Positions 60,340 to 64,000 of a stretch of DNA of 64,000 bases are shown piece by piece. Origin of the DNA: Erinaceus europaeus (taxonomy: Eukaryota; Chordata; Mammalia; Eulipotyphla; Erinaceidae). Numbering within the stretch: position 1 is the first letter of the stretch; each line of letters opens with the position of its first letter. The notes below the pieces were generated by a model. It did no database searches. It was given only the letters and a program-made list of their open reading frames with translations, and was not told the DNA's origin. The position numbers and the translations under genes are program-made. The DNA is taken from assembly GCF_950295315.1 (NCBI RefSeq), contig NW_026647188.1, positions 744,001 through 808,000 on the forward strand. The letters run 5' to 3'.

Positions 60340-60945
60340 TTATATACTTATTTTACTGACAGGCCCAGATATACAAAGTTCTGGCTTGTTGTGTTGGCGA
60401 TTTTACCTAAGCTACTGGAGCCTCAGTTTGTAAGTCTTTCTGACACAAGCCATATTCTGTCTCCTCATTTCCATGCCAGTATCACTCAGAGTTTATAATA
60501 CAGGGATTTTTTTTTGCAAAATACGTGGTACATTCTGATTATAACTCAATATTGACACCATTGTAGCTGTCTTTGACCCTTGGTCACTTTTCTTCTTTTC
60601 AGATGTAAAAACACTGAAGAGGGAGAGGTTTTTGCCCTGAGGTTTGCACTGGGAACTACCAGATGCACTGTGTCTGTTGCCAGACTAGGAAACTTGTGGT
60701 GCCTGTCCATGTGGAGAGTCTCCTTGATGAGTTCCTTCTCAATCCTTTTTCGCTATGTCCCGTTGGAGCTCCATATAGCTGATGATTTGGAGATTTTACT
60801 CCTTTGGACAATTCTTTTCCTGATGCACAGTTTCTCTCCAGGTTTTAGCAATCAATTGTCTGAATTTCATATCGAAACCATTGTAGAAAATGACTATATC
60901 AGTGTCTCGTTCTCTCTCTCTCTCTCTGTGTCTCTCTCCCTATTA

Positions 60946-61000
<55 letters not shown>

Positions 61001-61377
61001 ACATGTAGAGATCTGAAAATATTTTTTATCTAGAGTCCTGCACACCTATGGATTAGGGTAGTAATGCGGATACACCTGGCCCTTCTGAGCCACAGTCATG
61101 AGACACATCTCACAGAGCCATTCGTATACCTCTTATCACTCTACAAATCTCTCTCAGAACAAACAACTGCTGCCAAATCATCTACTTCCCTCTTGCTCTT
61201 TTTGTCCACCGAGTCCTATCCCAAAACTGTAAATCAAAGAAGAAATAGACATAGTGCAGTTCCCTGCACACAGGACAGTCTGAGGCTGGACCAGGGAGCT
61301 GTAATACACCAGCCTCCATCAGGGCTGGAGCATCATTAAGAATACTTCAAAATTGGAGAGACAAGGGAAGTTTTGGA

Positions 61378-61760
61378 GAGTGGGCTGCAGGCCAAGTGTT
61401 GCTTCTCAGAATGGGCTAAGACCTTGATGTACTAAGTGTAACCTTTCCTCACAAACATAAAATAACAATGCCCCTTGTAAGTAGCATGCATGTGCATGGA
61501 GGGTTTGTCTTCAGTGCTCTGGTTCTGATCAACACAGGGCCAAAATTTCAGTACTTTTCTGTCTCTGTCATCCTGTCTCTCTGACTGTCTCTACGTGCCT
61601 TCTTCACTGGGCCCTTATGGAAGTCAGTGTATGCATCATTAACTCGGACTTCCTGGTGTTGAAATTTTCATTTCTTTGCCCTTTGGATTATTCAGTCTCC
61701 TCCATATGGCATAGTACATTGGGGAACTGAGGAGACAGCATTCCTGCTGCAGGTAACAGG
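61378..61760. other. Family B stretch without recognisable feature
   Basis: Moderate-GC, non-repetitive sequence that aligns with about 58160-58545 in V1. I see no gene, RNA or transposon signature here; only its duplication within family B is supported. Confidence 0.5.
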
Positions 61761-61966
61761 CATATGTCCATCTCCAGCTGCAGCTGTCCAGGCCCTCTGT
61801 GCTTGACTCCCATTGTCCAGGGCCCTGAGGCTGAAACTCAGCCTAAATGTAGCCCTCCTCAATTTCCTGCACCACATCCTTGTCCTTATTCCATGAGATC
61901 CCAGGTCAAAAGAAGTGAAACTCTATCCCCCTGGCACACACATTGTGCTTTCCCTCTATTGGGCCG

Positions 61967-63011
61967 AATGTAAAGTGTCTGTGGTACGGATGTCCACACT
62001 AGTGTCCAGATTTTCCACGCAAAACGGAAGCTTCCAGGGTTCTGAAGAGGGTGTTTTGATGGCTGTGAAATGTCTTTTCCAAGTGCCTCATGGGGCTTCA
62101 AATCCTTTTGAAACCTGAAGTTCTTTCTTGTATCTAGGGAATATTCTCACCTCTGGGCTGAATGCCCTCCCAACTAGGAGCACAGCTATCTGGGGTCAGG
62201 AGGTCTACCAGCCTGCTAGCTCCTGGATGGTTTCCTGAGTATTATGTCCTCAGGTGCCAAGTGGTACCAGGTGTTTCCAATAGCCTTTATTAGCAGCAGC
62301 CAGGCCCTAAAGTGAGCGGCAGGGCTGTGATCTCCACTGGAAATTCCTAATTCAGCCAATGGAGGCATCCATCTTCATTTGTCTCTCCATAGCAAGGGCC
62401 TGGGGAGTTTCTGCTTCCTGCAAGCATAGCGACTATGTATGGGACACTCATGGATGCCTACTTCAGGGAATCTCTCTGAGTGTGATGTGTGGACACGAGG
62501 ACACCATGATCAGAGATTGTGAGGCCACAGGAGCAATTACCTTAGCAGGACCCAAAGGGGAGATGTAAGCGGCCGGTTCATCCACTATTGTTTGGTCAAA
62601 CACAGTTCCCATCTATGTTGAGACACAGCTCTTTCTGGGTTCTTTCTGGCCTTGTAATATGCTGTCCACTGAGAAGTGGACTGAGAGCCTGAAGGCTGAG
62701 TATGCAGCCAAACGTGACTTGACAGGGTCCTGCCCATGAATTCTGAGGGGTGCCCCAGTTTCCCCCGTTGGCAGTGTTTGGATGATAGTGAGGCATGAGA
62801 TTGAATTGGGAACTCAGGAGAGCGAGACATGAGAGTCCCTTTGCATATGCATTCTTCCTTAGCCATAATCTGGGCTAGCTGGCTGCCCTAACCAGCTAGG
62901 TTCTCTGTACATAAGTTGCAGGTGAGGCTGGCTCCCTTGCCATCCTTGCTCTGAGACTAAAATACGTGAGTTCTGAGCACACACAGTCACAAACACATAG
63001 ACAGACAGACA

Positions 63012-63046
<35 letters not shown>

Positions 63047-63484
63047 TACTGTCAGGTCTGGTAGTACAGCATATGGTGAAAGCTAGGGCTGTCTGGGGTC
63101 TCTGGGCATGACAGCTGCTGCCATACAATCTCTACAAGCCAGCTTTGAACCTGTCATCAATGAACACAGTGTAGGAGGTATTTGAATTCTGAGAAACTGA
63201 AGAGGGAGAGGTTTTTGCCCCGAGGCTTGCACTGGGAACTACCAGATGCACTGTGTCTGTTGCCAGACTAGGAAACTTGTGGTGGCTGTACATGTGGAGA
63301 GTCTCCTTGATGAATTCCTTCTCGAGCCTTTTTCGCTATGTCCCATTGGAGCTGCTTATAGCTAATGATTTTGAGATTCTAATCCTTTGGACAATTCTTT
63401 TCCTGATGCACAGTTTCTCTCCATGTTTTAGCATTCAACTGTCTGAATGTCATATTGAATCCATTGTAGAAAATGACTACATCA

Positions 63485-63575
<91 letters not shown>

Positions 63576-64000
63576 ACATGTATAGTTCTGAAAATATTTT
63601 TAGCTAGAGACCTGCACAGCTCTGGATTAGGGTAGTAAAGTGGATACACCTGGCCCTTCTGAGCCACAGTCATGAGAGACATCTCACAGAGCCATATCGT
63701 TTATCACTCTACAAATCTCTCTCAGCACAAACTACCTCTGCCAGATCATCTACTTCACTCTTGCTCATTTTGTCCACCGAGTCCTATCCAAAAACTGTAA
63801 ATCAAAGAAGAAATAGACATAGTGCAGTTCCCTGCACACAAGTCAGGCTGAGGCTGGACCAGGAAGATGCAATACGCCAGCCTGCATCTTGGCTAGAGCA
63901 TCACTAAGACTACTTCCAATTTGGAGACGCAGGGACAGTTTTTGAGGGTGGGCTTCAGGCAAGTGTTGCTTCTCAGAGTGCCTAATACCTAGATGTTCTA
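61967..64000. repeat. Family B tandem unit V3 (cut by window end)
   Basis: Follows V1/V2 order but lacks about 388 bp: TTTGAATTCTG at 63181-63191 is joined directly to AAACTGAAGAGGGAG. In V1 these points are near 57017 and 57405. The CA tract (63013-63044) and TC/TA tract (63487-63572) are longer than in V1. The unit continues beyond the window. Confidence 0.9.

Larger units (their letters stand above)
58753..61966. repeat. Family B tandem unit V2 (3214 bp)
   Basis: Aligns with V1 by eye at roughly nine bases in ten. It is about 250 bp longer because of a minus-strand SINE inserted at 60072-60339. A small loss of about 20 bases next to TACAAAG (near 60377) removes part of the SINE-like remnant present in V1. 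Its TC/TA tract is 60907-60997. Confidence 0.92.

Overview
The window reads as mammalian, non-coding, repeat-dominated DNA. Its tRNA-derived SINEs carry a body motif (CACCTGCAGGGGAGT, GTGAAGCAGRTCTTCAGGGG, a pyrimidine-rich stretch, an AACAACAA run, then CAACAAGGGCAGCAAAAGG and a TAAATAAA tail) that I associate from memory with hedgehogs (Erinaceidae). That organism call is an inference; no database was consulted. I found no protein-coding gene, rRNA, tRNA gene or CRISPR array that I can support. The many open frames come from GC-rich or low-complexity repeat sequence.

Positions 1-55789 are one macrosatellite-type tandem array, called family A here. Fifteen consecutive units (U0-U14, arbitrary phase set at the CACCTGCAGGGG motif) are all in the same orientation. 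Each unit has the same order: (i) one to four copies of a SINE body, with microsatellites between them; (ii) a second SINE type with a Pol III box B (GGTTCAAGACC) and an A-rich or GAA tail; (iii) about 250 bp of AT-rich sequence; (iv) a CCAT tetranucleotide tract; (v) a GGAGA pentanucleotide tract; (vi) a GC-rich module of about 1.9 kb with a possible G-quadruplex, and in young units an NRF1-type palindrome plus two GC boxes; (vii) a poly(A)/poly(T) pair that leads into the next unit. U0-U6 (to about 29.7 kb) are nearly identical, with measured periods of 4464, 4451, 4094, 4120, 4100 and 4073 bp for U1-U6. U7-U14 are progressively diverged, truncated, internally duplicated or interrupted. This is what the right-hand edge of a homogenised array looks like, with the array running off the left end of the window.

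The SINE-body copy number changes along the array: one copy per unit in U10-U14, three in U9 and U3-U7, four in U0-U2. This suggests stepwise growth of the unit. U2 is a visible mosaic of the U0/U1 and U3-U6 types, so exchange between units is recorded in the sequence.

Positions 55790-64000 are a second, unrelated tandem family (family B) with a period of about 2.96 kb: V1 and V2 complete, V3 cut by the window end. It abuts family A directly at a TCC-rich tract. V2 carries a full-length minus-strand SINE with target-site duplications at a site that is empty in V1; V3 carries a deletion of about 0.39 kb. Its function is unknown.
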